Part shown: positions 31,886 through 41,051 of the stretch, in pieces | Layout of the letters: each line of letters starts with the position of its first letter | How positions within the stretch are numbered: position 1 is the stretch's first letter | Assembly (NCBI GenBank): GCA_024347235.1 | Contig: AP025283.1 | Location: forward strand, 372,001-436,000 | Direction of reading: 5' to 3' | Source of the DNA: Aliamphritea spongicola | Lineage (GTDB): Bacteria; Pseudomonadota; Gammaproteobacteria; Pseudomonadales; Balneatricaceae | Length of the DNA stretch: 64,000 nucleotides | Notes under the pieces: model-generated | What the model saw: the letters and a program-made list of their open reading frames with translations, nothing else | Databases searched by the model: none | What the model was told of the DNA's origin: nothing | Program-made: the position numbers and the translations under genes

Positions 31886-33633
31886 TTGAGTAAAATCCGC
31901 AAGCTTTCAACACTGTTCCAACTGGTGCAGTTCATGTTGCCATACCGGCGGCAGTGGCTGGGGGCGATGGTGGCCCTGCTGTTCACCGCCGGGGTGACGC
32001 TGGCGATCGGCCAGGGAGTAAAGCTGGTCATTGATAATGGTTTTATTGCCGGCTCCGTGGCACAGCTGAATCAGGCCATTATCGTACTGATCGTCATGGC
32101 GCTGTTGATGGCCGGCGGCACCTTTGTGCGTTTTTATCTGGTTTCCTGGCTGGGTGAGCGGATCACCGCAGATATCCGCCAGGCGGTGTTCGATAACCTG
32201 ATGCGTTTGCATACCAGCTATTTTGAAATAAACCGCAGCGGCGAAATTATGTCGCGGCTCACCACGGATACCACTCTGTTACAGTCAATCATTGGTAGTT
32301 CTTTTTCGATGGCCCTGCGCAGCATTGTGACCACGATAGGGGCGCTGGTGATGCTGTTCGTAACCAATGTGAAACTGAGTCTGATCATTGTGGCCGGTGT
32401 CCCTCTGGTGTTGTTACCGGTCCTGCTGTTTGGCCGCCGGGTGCGTGCTCTGGCCCGCAAAAGCCAGGACAGCATTGCCGATGTCGGCACCTATGCCGGT
32501 GAAGCCATTCAGCAGATTAAAACCGTGCAGAGTTACACCCAGGAAGCCCAGGAAAGCCGGGCCTTCGCCCGGGAAGTGGATACCGCCTTTACGGTTGCCC
32601 GTAAGCGGATCAGCCAGCGAGCCTTGCTGATGGCGGTGGTGATTGTGCTGGTCTTCAGTGCGCTGTCCGGGATGCTCTGGATTGGCGGTTACGACGTGAT
32701 TACCGGGGTTATGAGCGGTGGTGATCTGGGGGCATTTGTATTTTATGCACTGATCGTTGCCATGGGGGCCGGCACCCTGTCCGAAGTATACGGCGAGCTG
32801 CAGCGGGCAGTGGGGGCGACTGAACGGCTGATGGAATTGCTGCATGCCGAGAGTGAAATCACTCCGCCGGCCGAGCCGGAAGATGCTACACAGCTGGATG
32901 CCAGCCTGAGCCTGAAAGATGTCACGTTCAGGTATCCGTCCCGCCCGGAACAGGCAGCGCTTGAGGATTTCAGCCTGCATATCCCGGAAGGTAAGATCAC
33001 CGCGCTGGTGGGGCCTTCCGGGGCGGGTAAGTCCACCGTATTTGAGTTATTGCTGCGGTTCTATGATCCCCAGCAGGGGGCTGTCTGTCTGGCGGATACT
33101 GACCTGCGGCAGCTGCACCCACAGCAGTTACGCCAGCAAACCGCGCTGGTGGCCCAGCAGCCTTCGTTATTTACGGCAAACGTACTGGATAACATCCGTT
33201 ACGGGCGGCCAGACGCCACAGATGCGGAAGTGGAGGCGGCCGCAAAAGCAGCCTATGCGGATGAGTTTATCCGCCGTTTGCCGGATGGTTATCTCAGTGA
33301 TCTGGGAGAGCAGGGGGTGCGGTTATCTGGCGGGCAGAAGCAGCGGATTGCCATTGCCCGGGCCATTCTGAATGATCCGCGCATTCTGTTGCTGGATGAG
33401 GCCACCAGTGCGCTGGATACCGAAAGCGAACATGCTATTAAGCTGGGGCTGGATAACCTGATGGAAGGGCGTACCACGGTGATTATTGCCCACCGTTTAT
33501 CCACTATTCTGCACGCAGATCAGATTGTGGTGATGGATCAGGGAGGGTGGTTGCGAAAGGCACACACGAGACCTTACTGGAGACCTCAGAGCTGTATAAA
33601 CGGCTGGCCGCTCTGCAGTTCCGGGAGGCCTGA
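31886..33633 (+). CDS. MsbA-like ABC exporter (fused permease-ATPase)
   Basis: Half-size ABC exporter: six-TM domain (residues about 20-310), then a nucleotide-binding domain with Walker A GPSGAGKST, signature LSGGQKQR, Walker B ILLLDEATSALD and His-loop IIAHRLST. Close to the family of lipid/multidrug exporters (LapB/MsbA-like). A single frameshift near 33548 gives the true ending LLETSELYKRLAALQFREA, TGA at 33631. The start appears to be TTG at 31886 after AGGA. It is the fourth gene of the TetR-MFP-RND unit, an unusual combination; it could also be an independent read-through partner. Confidence 0.87.
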
Positions 33634-33798
33634 TATTGCCGCCGGTTTGCCGGTTTTCAGTGGCTTATGTCATTGTAACGGGTGACTTTTTCGCAGCAGA
33701 GTGCCGCTAACCGCCGTCTGGCGGGAAAACTGTGTAAGAGGATTTTTCTGGCATCAATTTTGTATAGCATCAGGCAGTAATCAATAAGGACATACACT

Positions 33799-34456
33799 AT
33801 GCAGGTTTTGACAAGTTCTCCTCAGGTAACCAGCCAGCCGGCACAGACCGATACCACTGCCAGCTCAGCCGCTCAGACAACCGCGACTGACACAACCGGC
33901 AACACGGCGACACCGGCAACCGCTGCCAGTGAAGAGAAACAGGTTTTCAGCTCCCGGGGAAAAGTTTGCCCAGCTGAATAAAGAATTCGACATTACCGGT
34001 TCGGATTTTAAGATTACTAACGGATTTCTTAACCGCCTGTCTGAGTTGGGCCTTATCACCGAGAGTGAAGCCTCTAAACTGGCGGGCGGACTGAATTCCG
34101 TGACCGGTTCTACGGATTCGGTAGGCGAGCTGAAAGGTGCTATTGATGCTATCTCTGAGCGGGTGAAGGATGAAGACGGTGTTTCAAACCTGCTGAAGCT
34201 GCTGGAAAACTCCAAAGAGATTCTGGATAACCTGGACGGTTCTAAAAGCAAAACCTTTCCGGTTGACCCGGCCACGGCTGCCGCTGAGCTGGAGAGCTTT
34301 CTGAAGAGTGATGATGCTGACATTCTGACTGAGAAAGAGAAAGAATCTCTTAAGGATGTACAGACCGCACTCACCATTGCGGACAAGCTCAGCCCGGAGC
34401 AGCGTACTTCGGCGGAAGTCAGCAAGTATATGTCTATCCTGAAGCAGTCTGGCTGA
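33799..34456 (+). CDS. Orphan protein with Thr/Ala/Gln-rich N-terminus, unknown family
   Basis: Unrecognised. About 219 residues after repair of a frameshift near 33955. Residues 1-50 are a low-complexity Thr/Ala/Ser/Gln tail without signal peptide. The remainder is acidic and helical (FLNRLSELGLITESEASKLAGGL, LLKLLENSKEILDNLDGSK, ILTEKEKESLKDVQTALTIADKL). It is monocistronic, with about 160 bp upstream and 120 bp downstream. It shares style with the proteins at 23722 and 37314. Confidence 0.65.
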
Positions 34457-34578
34457 TTCGGAATGATGAGATTCGGGGCGTCCTGAGCCCTGAAATGTGA
34501 TATCCGGCTCAGTTTTTACTGCGCCGGATAAGCAGCGGGGAGACATGCGCCATGCTCCCCGGTTACAGCCGGGTCTGT

Positions 34579-35130
34579 TCAGACCTTTGCCAGTATTTCC
34601 TCTGTGGTCAGTACATCTGCGAACTCACCCTGAAGGGTTGAGAGGCTGACAGAGTGAATGGTTTCCGCACTGTGGGTAATGCCGTCCGGACCGGTCGCTT
34701 CGTAAGCCCATACACCATCAGCGGTGTACAGGGTGTCAAAACCAAGGTTGCTCGCTGAGCGTGCGGCGGATTCTGCACAGTGGTTGGCGGTGGCACCACA
34801 GATAACCACCCGTTCGATGTTCTGAGCGCGCAGCATTTGCTCCAGGTCGGTGCCGACAAAGGCGCTGCTGCCGAACTTAATGACTACCGGCTCATCACCC
34901 TGAGGGGCAGCAAACGGCTGTACCGCGGCACCCGGTGCTTCTGAGAAGAACGGGTCTTCCGGATCGGTGCCATGGTGGTGAACGTGAACAATTACATCGC
35001 CTTTTTCCCGGAAAGCGGTCAGCAGCCGGGTAATGTTGTCGGCGGCGGCAGGGTTCGAGCGCTTGGCACCGTTATTGTCGTCTTCGAGAAGTGCCATTTG
35101 CACATCGATCACAAGTAGAGCTGTATTCAT
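34579..35130 (-). CDS. Isochorismatase-like cysteine hydrolase
   Basis: Intact 183-residue protein. Catalytic Asp in LLVIDVQMALLED, Lys in VVIKFGSSAF and nucleophile Cys in VVICGATANHCAESAARSA make the D-K-C triad of the isochorismatase/nicotinamidase superfamily. A cis-peptide ICGA motif is present. The precise substrate (amide, carbamate or isochorismate) is undetermined. It lies directly downstream of the 2OG oxygenase gene and is probably in the same operon, with the divergent LysR gene. Confidence 0.9.
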   Translation of the reverse strand: MNTALLVIDVQMALLEDDNNGAKRSNPAAADNITRLLTAFREKGDVIVHVHHHGTDPEDPFFSEAPGAAVQPFAAPQGDEPVVIKFGSSAFVGTDLEQMLRAQNIERVVICGATANHCAESAARSASNLGFDTLYTADGVWAYEATGPDGITHSAETIHSVSLSTLQGEFADVLTTEEILAKV

Positions 35131-35193
35131 GTCGGGTCCCTTTTAGGATCTCTTTGTTTTTAAAACTGTTTTCAAGCTGTTTAGCCAGGGCTG

Positions 35194-36043
35194 TTAGCCC
35201 TGACGGGATTCAATAATTTTCTGTGCCCGCGGGCCGTATATCCGTATGTTGATGTCGTCGTCAATGACCACGCCGGGTTCTTCTGCGTAGGTCAGAATAG
35301 CACTGATACGGGGTTTTGAACCTTCGATCTCTGTTACACCGTGCAGGAGTAGCCGCCGCGGAACAGAGTCAGTGTACCGGCTCCTCTGCTGAGGGTGTTG
35401 GCCTTGGAAGTATCGCCGCTGAGTAGCCGGGCGACGGCTTCATGATCTTCGTCGTCATCGGTACGGGAGTTGGCCAGGAAAGTAAACTCGCCGCCCTGTT
35501 CCGCCGGTTGCAGCAGCAGGGTGACCGTGCATTCTGTGGTGTCATAATGCCAGGCATGCCAGCTACCCGGTTCCAGTGCCACGATATTCAGGGCCTGAAA
35601 TTCGTCTTCACAGCGGTATAGAGTGGGTTTCTTCTGCACCTGGCGGATAAAGTCGGTGAGGATATCGGACTTGTATAGCTGCTTGATCAGGGTGTCTTCT
35701 GCCAGCTGATCATCGGCCAGCTGCAGCGCCCGGTGGGTGTATTCTTTACTGGCGGGGTTATCGTCTGCCAGGTCTGCATTGGCAGCACCCTGATAAATAT
35801 TACGTTTGATCACCAGCTCTTCTGCTTCCGGCAAAAGGTTATTCGCTTCTGCTGCCAGGGCTGCCAGCCGTTCAGGCTTGATGAAGTCAGCAAAGCTGCA
35901 CCAGCCGACCTGTTCCATCTGTTGCTGGCAGGCGGCCAGAAATTCTGCACCGGCCCCTGGGTCAGGTCTTCGATAGGGTAGCGTTCCAGATCTACCAGGC
36001 TGAGAATGAAGTCGTCACTGTGAATAAGGGGCTGGGCCGTCAT
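35194..36043 (-). CDS. 2OG-Fe(II) oxygenase-family protein
   Basis: About 283 residues after repair of frameshifts near 35955 and 35350. The iron site is visible as HYD in WHAWHYDTTECTVTLLLQ, then GGEFTF and, after the second frameshift, the distal His in RGGYSLHGVTEIEG followed by PRISAILTYAEEPG. The C-terminus ends IIESRQG at 35194. It resembles the HalD/ArpA-type oxygenases in this layout, but the Asp ligand is present, so hydroxylation rather than halogenation is expected. Substrate unknown. It neighbours a cysteine hydrolase and a divergent LysR regulator. Confidence 0.75.
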
Positions 36044-36213
36044 ACAGCATCTCCTGCTTATGATTATTTTTATAGGTCAGCCTGCGCCTGGCAGGCTGGC
36101 CGGATCAGGGCTTCACTGGCGATGAGTGATACAGTTAGTATGTGAAGAGCGGTAAAAATTGAACAACGAAAAACATGGCCAATGGGCATAAATTTTTATG
36201 GCGGATAGCAGTG

Positions 36214-36282
36214 ATGAGCTTTGCTGTGACGGGCTTGGCTGTGACGGGCTTGGCTGTGACGGGCTTTGCTGAAACAGGCTGA
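36214..36282 (+). CDS. Possible 22-codon leader peptide with AVTGL repeats
   Basis: ATG at 36214 opens MSFAVTGLAVTGLAVTGFAETG and then TGA, 25 bp before the LysR ATG. The whole peptide is the tandem repeat. There is no convincing ribosome-binding site, so it may simply be a consequence of a 15-bp repeat. Confidence 0.2.
   Translation: MSFAVTGLAVTGLAVTGFAETG
36218..36277 (+). repeat. 15-bp tandem repeat, four copies
   Basis: Unit GCTTGGCTGTGACGG occurs twice exactly (36233-36262). A first copy has one change and a fourth has several (GCTTTGCTGAAACAG). It lies just upstream of the LysR start and encodes a pentapeptide repeat in a short open frame at 36214-36282. Confidence 0.85.
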
Positions 36283-36307
36283 ACTGAGTCAAAAGGATGG
36301 GGTGCGA

Positions 36308-37187
36308 ATGAACCGGAATATTAATCTGAACTGGCTGCGAACCTTTGAGGCGACGGCCCGTTATCTGAGCTTTACAGCGGCCAGTAAAGAGCTGGGTCTG
36401 ACCCAGACGGCGGTGAGCATCCAGATAAAATCGCTGGAGACCAAGTTGGGGCAGAAGTTGTTTATCCGGGGCCTAAAAGTCTTGGTCTGACCGATATTGG
36501 CAAAGCCTATTTGCCGGCGGTACGTGAATCGCTGCGTAATCTTTCGGTTTCAACAGACGGCCTGTTCAGTACGGAGCAGGGCAAAACCCTGGTGGTGCGG
36601 GCGTCAGTGGCGCTGATTGTCTGGCTGGCCCCGAAGCTGGGCAGTTTTAAGCAGCAGCACCCGGATGTCAGTATCAAGTTCATTACCTCTATCTGGCCGG
36701 ACGGGCTGGATGCTGAGGATGTGGATATCGACATTGTACTGGCGGCGAGTGAGCCGGCGGGGCATCTGTCTCAGGTGCTGTCTGAGGAACGGTTGGTGCC
36801 GGTGTGTGGTACTCAGCTGGCCGGACAGATTAACGGACCGGCTGACCTGCTGAACTGCCCGTCGGTGCATATTCTGGGCTATGAGGATCACTGGGATCAT
36901 TATCTGAGTCCTTTTCAGCTGCATCAGGATAGCCGTCAGGCACATTTCCAGGTGGATACTTTCGTGGCCGCCGCTGAGCTGGTGGCGAATAACCTGGGCT
37001 GCGCTGTGGTACTGGAACGCTTTGCCCGGGGGCGATCGACAGTGGCCGGCCACTGAGCATTGTCGGTGATCCGGTGGCAATTACCCAGCGGCATTATCTT
37101 GCCGTTCCCGCCAGCGCCGGCGAGGGCAAATTACACAGCCGGGCATTCAGGCAATGGCTGGCGGATATCTTTCAGGCCACAGAATAA
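36308..37187 (+). CDS. LysR-family regulator (GcvA-like)
   Basis: N-terminal LysR HTH (LNWLRTFEATARYLSFTAASKELGLTQTAVSIQIKSLETKLGQKLF), then a substrate-binding domain (VVRASVALIVWLAPKLGSF, VDTFVAAAELVANNLGCAVV). Frameshifts near 36472 and 37030; the restored C-terminus is SRAFRQWLADIFQATE. About 292 residues. AAGGATG precedes the ATG at 36308. Divergent from the 2OG oxygenase, cysteine hydrolase pair, which it probably regulates. The position fits GcvA-type LysR proteins. Confidence 0.88.
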
Positions 37188-37313
37188 GCGTGCTGCAGGG
37201 GCCCGGCGGGAACAGGGGACAGTATATGTGTTGTTCTGAACACTGATGGAATGGATTTTGCTGCTTTCTATTATTTGAATCAGCCAATCATCGTTCAGTC
37301 AGGGAGTCAGACA

Positions 37314-38567
37314 ATGAATACACACAGTGCCATTGTGCAGACGGCGTCGCAGAATCCGTATCAGCTACCACCGGCCAGAAAGGTTGTTAACAGCAACAAC
37401 ATGTCCAGCTTTCAGGCGTTGTCTGAAGTGGATGAGCTTAAGGCCAGTGGCTTAATCGGCCAGGAAAGTATGACCATGGGCAGCTTCCGGCAAAATGCTG
37501 AAGGTGAAATCTACGGCGTTACGGAAGTCATGTTCTGGAGCGAAAAAGATCATAGCCAGTGGCAGGCATACCGGGCAGAAGGCACGGCGGCTGGTGATCA
37601 GGCTGCAGATTATCAGCAGCAGATGGTCACTGAGCGCCAGCAGCTGGCGAGCCAGTATCTGGGCAGTTTTCTGAATTTGCAAAAACAGTTCCGTCAGGTG
37701 GAGTTCCCTGAAGGCAGTCCGGCAATCAGCGCGGAGCAGGTGCTGGATAATATCAAAGAAGGTAAGCCGGCCGCTCAGATGCCGGATGGCAGCCTGCATC
37801 CGGACAGCGCTTTAATCGATGATTTTGTCACGGCGCATCAGCCTCAGATTAATACCATGAAGGAGAGCTATCAGGCGCTGGAAAGCTTTCCTGAAGACGT
37901 CGAGGGCTGGCTCAGCAGCCGTGATATTCAGCCTGCCGACGATGTAAATCTGGTGATTGATAAACTGAAAAACGCCTACGCGGCAGGCCCTGTTGAGCGG
38001 GGCAGTGAATACCGGCCGGTAACGGTTGGCTTTGGGGATACCGGCAACGGTACCGTTGAGCAGCTTGAGCGTGAAGACGTGAACCAGTACAAACCTGAGC
38101 TGGGTGAAAGTGTCCGATTGATGATGGACGATTCTGCCCGCAGCTGGGAAGACCTGGACGGGCTGGATCAGATTGCTGCCCGGGAAATGTTCAGTGACCA
38201 GCGATCTTCTCTCTATCAGCAGATGCAAACCCTTATGAACGGGATGTTCAGTGAGTTTTCCGGGCGCTTTTCTCTGAGTTCCGGTGCCGGAGGGTTCAGC
38301 CTGCAGGACATGGTGGATAACCATCTTGCCGGCCGGCCTCTGGGGACTCTGGATAACGGCACGTTGCACCCTGAGGCTGAACAGGTCGAACAGTACTGGC
38401 AGGATAACCGGCTGGTGCTGGAGCAATACAGTGCCCGCCAGCAACAGCTGAATGAGCTGCCGGAAACCGCTGCTGAATACTTGCAGCAGAATCCGCTTCT
38501 GGTGCGCAATTATCTGCTGGATCACTATGAACGGCTGTTAGCGCCGGCGGGCAGCAAAAGTGGCTGA
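37314..38567 (+). CDS. Orphan protein with an internal duplication, unknown family
   Basis: Intact 418-residue protein, unrecognised. There is no signal peptide or transmembrane helix. The polar N-terminus is rich in Gln, Ser and Asn; the rest is acidic and helical. Residues 143-219 and 333-409 align without gaps at an offset of exactly 190. Conserved positions include VLDN/MVDN, GKP/GRP, DGSLHPDS/NGTLHPEA and FPED/LPET, so a domain of at least 77 residues occurs twice. The start at 37314 follows GGGAG; an upstream in-frame start at 37251 is less likely. It is monocistronic. Confidence 0.8.
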   Translation: MNTHSAIVQTASQNPYQLPPARKVVNSNNMSSFQALSEVDELKASGLIGQESMTMGSFRQNAEGEIYGVTEVMFWSEKDHSQWQAYRAEGTAAGDQAADYQQQMVTERQQLASQYLGSFLNLQKQFRQVEFPEGSPAISAEQVLDNIKEGKPAAQMPDGSLHPDSALIDDFVTAHQPQINTMKESYQALESFPEDVEGWLSSRDIQPADDVNLVIDKLKNAYAAGPVERGSEYRPVTVGFGDTGNGTVEQLEREDVNQYKPELGESVRLMMDDSARSWEDLDGLDQIAAREMFSDQRSSLYQQMQTLMNGMFSEFSGRFSLSSGAGGFSLQDMVDNHLAGRPLGTLDNGTLHPEAEQVEQYWQDNRLVLEQYSARQQQLNELPETAAEYLQQNPLLVRNYLLDHYERLLAPAGSKSG

Positions 38568-38952
38568 AATATAGCCTGACCGGCGCTTTTCCCGCTGAAA
38601 CAGCGCTGTAACCATTCATGCTCACCTTGCCCACAGAGTTATCCTCAGCTTCTGTGGGCAAGTGTGATTACCCTTTACTGTGGCTGTGCCCGGTACGTCT
38701 GTATTTTTCTGATATTCCTTTCTCAGTTTGCCGTTTTGTCTTTTGTTTATCCTGATTTGAACCGCAGATTGCGGTTCACAAAATTTCCACACCCCTGTGA
38801 CTAAGATCGGCGCCGGTGGGTAAACCGGCCCTCTGTATCCGTTCCGGTTGCACACTTTTCTCAGATTCCGGCGGGATCCGGAAACGCTGTACCAGGCTCT
38901 GCTTACATCGTTCAGCAGTCATATTCCGTATGTAAAGGGTGTAGTCATTCCA
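38568..38952. other. Intergenic region with two perfect hairpins
   Basis: 385 bp between the orphan gene and the LtaS-like gene. Two perfect inverted repeats stand out. CTTGCCCACAGA/TCTGTGGGCAAG (12-bp arms, 38626-38662, 13-nt loop) probably acts as an mRNA end. TGAACCGCA/TGCGGTTCA (9-bp arms, 38758-38778, 3-nt loop) lies near the promoter of the next gene. There are no T-runs after either. Confidence 0.55.
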
Positions 38953-40925
38953 ATGAAAAATCTTAAAAACACGCTGGGGCCTGTGTACCCGGTGGTGATG
39001 GCGGGTTTTGCCTTGATTTTGCTGATGACCGTTTTCCGTCTGGGGCTGGCACTGTGGCAGTCTGACCGGGTGAGCGCCACTGATGGCTGGCTGGCGGTAT
39101 TCGCCAGCGGCTTACGGGTTGATATTGCATCAGTCTGTATTCTGTTTCTGATACCGGCAATGTTACTCAGCCTGTTCAGCGGTGAGCATTTGGTTGGCCG
39201 GGTTTTAAATTACCTGCTAAGGATCTGGATAACCGTTGCGTTGTGGTTTGTTGTCTACATGGAGTCGGCGACGCCGGCGTTTATTCTGGAATATGATTTG
39301 CGGCCAAACCGGCTGTTCATTGAGTATCTGATTTACCCTAAAGAAGTGTTCAGCATGCTCTGGACCGGCTACAAGTTTGAGCTGGCGCTGAGTCTGGTGG
39401 TCAGTGTGATTACCCTTGTGCTGGGCTGGCGGTTCAGTGGATATCTGGTAACAGGGCTGCGTTATCCCAAATGGTACTGGCGGCCGCTGGTTCTGGTCGC
39501 TGTGGTGCTGATCGGCGCGCTTGGTGCTCGATCATCGTTGGGTCACCGGCCTCTGAATCCTGCCATGGTATCGTTTTCCAGTGACCCACTGATGAATGAT
39601 CTGGTGCTGAATTCCGGATACTCGGTGTTGTTTGCGGCGAAACAGATGAGCAGCGAAGCCAGTGCGTTCAGCTATTACCCGGACATGCCGGAAGAGGACA
39701 TCATCGCAGAAATAAAAGCCTCAATGGTTGTGGATAAGGATGCCTTTATTCCCGGTTCCCGGCCAACGCTGGCGAATCACTATGCCAGCTATCAGGGTAA
39801 GCCGAAAAACATTGTGATTCTGTTGCTGGAGAGTCATGGCGCGCGGTATGTGAAAAGTCTGGGTGGGATAGATGCATCCCCAAATCTGGATAAGCTGATG
39901 CAGGAGGGCTGGGGTTTCACCCGGATGTATGCCTCAGGTACCCGTTCGGTAAGGGGATTGAAGCCATTACCACCGGTTTTACGCCTACCCCGGCCAGAGC
40001 TGTGGTTAAGTTAGGGGCCAGCCAGACGAACTTCTTTACGATTGCAGATGTACTGAAGTCCAACGGTTACCACACACAGTTTGTTTACGGCGGTGAAAGC
40101 CATTTCGATAATATGAAGAGCTTTTTCCTGGGGAATGGCTTTACCGATATGCATGACTTCCCCGTTTTGAAAGTCCAGAGTTTGTGGGTTCCTGGGGGCG
40201 TCAGATGAGGATTTATACAAAGAAGCTCATCAGCAGTTCAGCCAGTTATCGAAGCAGGAACAGCCGTTCTTCAGTCTGGTGTTCAGCTCTTCCAACCATA
40301 CGCCGTTCGAATATCCAGAAGGCAAAATTACGCCTTACAATCAGCCTGCTGCTACGGTTGAAAATGCGGTTAAGTATGCGGATTACGCGCTAGGGCAGTT
40401 TGTTGAACGGGCAAAACAGTCGGACTATTGGGAGTCGACCATTTTCATTGCGGTCGCGGATCATGACTCCAGAGCCTCGGGCAGTTTATCGGTGCCAGTG
40501 GGGCATTTTAAGATCCCTGCCATTATCTTTGGTGGCGGCATTGAAGCCCGTCAGGACAGCCGGCTGGCATCTCAGATTGATTTACCTCCAACCCTGTTAT
40601 CACTGGCGGGTATCAGCAGCCAGAACCCGATGATCGGTAATGACTTAACCAAAGATGTTCCTGTTGATAAACAGCGGGCGCTGATGCAGCGCGGGAAGAA
40701 CTTTGGCTGGATGAAGGCCGATAACGGTGTGGTTGTTATCCAGCCGGGACAGGGGATTTCCACTTATGCCTATGATCCTCAGGCAGATAGCCTGACTCCC
40801 ACGCCGCTCAGCGAAGCAGACATCAAGCGGGCCCACGCCAATGCCATGTGGGGCAGCCTGGCGTTTAAGAAGGATATTACCAGGCGCTGCCGGATTATCA
40901 GCCTACGAGGCCTGAGCCGGAGTAA
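38953..40925 (+). CDS. LtaS-type sulfatase / phosphoglycerol transferase membrane protein
   Basis: About 657 residues after repair of frameshifts near 39955 (G4 to G5), 40180 and 40875. Residues 1-200 contain about five TM helices (VVMAGFALILLMTVF, VCILFLIPAMLL, LRIWITVALWFVVYM and others). The periplasmic sulfatase-fold domain starts NIVILLLESHGARYV (metal-binding Glu), with the catalytic-Thr motif SGTRSVRGIEAITTGF and VADHDSRASG. This is the lipoteichoic-acid-synthase/OpgB layout. In Gram-negatives such proteins transfer phosphoglycerol to periplasmic glucans or other glycans. An upstream frame extension to 38848 exists but lacks support. It is followed by a terminator at 40954. Confidence 0.85.
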
Positions 40926-40953
40926 GCTGAGTTTATGTGGGATATTCGGGTAT

Positions 40954-40997
40954 AAAAATCCCAGTGTTCTTTGTGAAAAGAAATACTGGGATTCTTT
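40954..40997. terminator. Bidirectional rho-independent terminator
   Basis: AATCCCAGT (40957-40965) pairs with ACTGGGATT (40985-40993) around a 19-nt loop, followed by CTTT. On the minus strand the stem is followed by TTTTTAT. It ends the LtaS-like transcript and is homologous to the terminator inside the tRNA-Phe repeat units. Confidence 0.75.
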
Positions 40998-41007
40998 AAG
41001 AATGTGT

Positions 41008-41051
41008 TGGTGTCTGCAGGCCAGACTCTCAGGTAAGCCGAATTGCAGACA
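41008..41051 (-). repeat. Diverged copy of the tRNA-Phe array unit with CCA-ended stem
   Basis: On the minus strand the segment reads TGTCTGCA, about 25 nt, TGCAGACA, then CCA. It is followed by ACACATTCTTAAAGAATCC and the terminator at 40954-40997, the same order as in the array at 43346. Its ATTCGGCTTA and GGCCT blocks match the array unit. Three changes relative to the tRNA-Phe 3' end create an 8-bp perfect pairing like an acceptor stem. Confidence 0.6.
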
